Assembly: GCA_003533975.1 (NCBI GenBank)
Contig: DQCL01000016.1
Span: forward strand, 368-7,165
Direction: 5' to 3'
Source of the DNA: Octadecabacter sp.
GTDB taxonomy: Bacteria; Pseudomonadota; Alphaproteobacteria; Rhodobacterales; Rhodobacteraceae
Length of the DNA stretch: 6,798 nt
Of the stretch, positions 5,881-6,798 are shown piece by piece; the first letter of the stretch is position 1, and every line of letters starts with the position of its first letter. The translations under genes were made by a program, and so were the position numbers. Under the pieces are notes generated by a model. It did not search any database. It saw nothing but the letters and a program-made list of their open reading frames with translations, and was not told the origin of the DNA.

Positions 5881-6744
5881 TTAAGGCCCGCCGTAGCATT
5901 GCAACACTCGGTCCACTGTTACCCCGACACCCTTAAGGAAGTCTTCGCGTGGTTCAGCCATTTTCTTCAAATAGCCTTCAATTTCACTATATGTTGCGTG
6001 ATGCACCATCTTATGTGCATAGGGGTTGAGTATGCAAATGTTTTCAACCACGTCTAGATTAGTATCTGGCCAATTTCTTTGCTCAAACATTGGGAGGAAG
6101 TGGTGCGCCTCTAAATATGGATTGCGCGTCGTGCGAGACTGAAATGTTGGATGCAGCGGCAACATTTCGCAGGAATAACCGCTCTTATGTAGCGCCGATT
6201 TTGCGACGGCAGCATCTCGTGCAAATCCTACGGTCGTTGTAGTCCTAAGTGACGGAAGCTTTTCATTTAGAGCCGCTTGGTAATCCACCTCATTATATTG
6301 ATCATATCCATCTTGTGCATCAGGAAGGGTACCGTTCATCAGGAGAGCCAGATCAGACTCCGGAAGAGCTCCGATCCAGACTTCGTTCTCGCTTTCGTAA
6401 AGGAACCAGAAGTCAAAAGGTCGTGGGTAGAAAACATCTTTCTTAAAGTAAATTCGAGTTTCTGCGCCTGCCGATTTTGGGTGATTAATCGAAAGCGTGA
6501 CGCGTCGTCCGTCTGGGAAAAGCCTGAACTCAAAGTGAGTTTTCTCGCCCCTATCTCTTGCTCTCTCCAAAGACATTCGAGGAAAGACGCTATGATACTT
6601 ATGAAGAATTTCTTTCTCTCGGACTGAAACTGTGACGCTTTTGTCGCCGCCAGCCTTACCTTCCCTTTCCGTAACACGAGACCCTTGTCCCGACGAAGCC
6701 GCCAAAGATTTTAAGGTACTGCGGCCAAAAGAGAAGTCATCCAT
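5881..6744 (-). CDS. HNH endonuclease, putative restriction enzyme
   Basis: A 287-residue protein with an HNH (beta-beta-alpha-metal) nuclease domain at about 173-262: FARD leading in at 174-177, GYSCE at 189-193, HPTF at 198-201, YLEAHHFLPM at 210-219 (catalytic H214/H215), NLDVVENI at 229-236 (N235), and AHKMVHH at 243-249 (H244, H248). This layout is typical of HNH nucleases paired with C5 methyltransferases, so the likely role is cutting unmethylated DNA. The usual zinc knuckles are degraded: C192 lacks the CxxC partner, and the expected CPxCH reads NPYAH (240-244). Residues 1-170, including an aromatic-rich part at 100-127, match nothing I recognise and may recognise DNA. The ATG immediately follows the stop of an upstream gene. 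It could instead be a solitary or modification-dependent nuclease. Confidence 0.82.
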   Translation of the reverse strand: MDDFSFGRSTLKSLAASSGQGSRVTEREGKAGGDKSVTVSVREKEILHKYHSVFPRMSLERARDRGEKTHFEFRLFPDGRRVTLSINHPKSAGAETRIYFKKDVFYPRPFDFWFLYESENEVWIGALPESDLALLMNGTLPDAQDGYDQYNEVDYQAALNEKLPSLRTTTTVGFARDAAVAKSALHKSGYSCEMLPLHPTFQSRTTRNPYLEAHHFLPMFEQRNWPDTNLDVVENICILNPYAHKMVHHATYSEIEGYLKKMAEPREDFLKGVGVTVDRVLQCYGGP

Positions 6745-6798
6745 CTAGCTGTCCATCTTCAACGCTGAAATAAATGCCTCTTGCGGAATATCCACTTT
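6745..6798 (-). CDS. 3' end of an unidentified upstream operon gene (partial)
   Basis: On the minus strand the last 54 bases form an open frame of 17 codons, KVDIPQEAFISALKMDS, ending in TAG at 6745-6747. The HNH gene's ATG follows with no intervening base. Zero spacing, the same strand and similar composition argue that this is the C-terminus of a co-transcribed gene whose body lies outside the window. The fragment is too short to name; a Vsr-like nuclease, a controller protein or another defence gene are all possible. The operon's promoter presumably lies upstream of it. Confidence 0.55.
   Translation of the reverse strand, partial: KVDIPQEAFISALKMDS

Overview
The window looks like chromosomal DNA of an alphaproteobacterium in the Rhodobacteraceae/Roseobacter group. 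The NAD kinase, serine hydroxymethyltransferase, DUF817-type membrane protein and small membrane proteins all read like that group's versions, and the housekeeping part is GC-rich (one hand-counted 60-base line in glyA is about 70% GC). The genus assignment is inference.

Layout. The left two thirds (about 1-4735) is a housekeeping-type neighbourhood. nadK (minus) and glyA (plus) diverge from a 172-bp control region that holds two adjacent inverted repeats. glyA ends in a strong intrinsic terminator. It is followed by a multi-pass DUF817-type membrane protein (plus), which overlaps tail-to-tail by 35 bp with a single-TM hypothetical protein (minus). That gene diverges from a YbfF/ABHD11-like alpha/beta hydrolase (plus). 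A 225-bp gap follows, with a four-copy 11-bp tandem repeat and a possible 22-codon ORF. Then comes a 60-residue two-TM protein on the minus strand with a good Shine-Dalgarno and a well-matched FNR-type site about 80 bp upstream.

The right third (about 4836-6798) differs. It is AT-richer (sampled lines 42-52% GC) and all on the minus strand. It reads as the end of a tightly packed operon: the tail of an unidentified upstream gene, an HNH endonuclease whose ATG directly follows that gene's TAG, and a C5-cytosine DNA methyltransferase that starts one base after the HNH stop. The natural reading is a horizontally acquired type II-like restriction-modification or related defence unit beside core genes. 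The methyltransferase would protect host sites and the HNH protein would cut unmodified DNA. The HNH protein is unusual in lacking most of the expected zinc-knuckle cysteines and in having a roughly 170-residue N-terminal region I do not recognise. No tRNA, rRNA, CRISPR array, insertion sequence or complete mobile element is visible.
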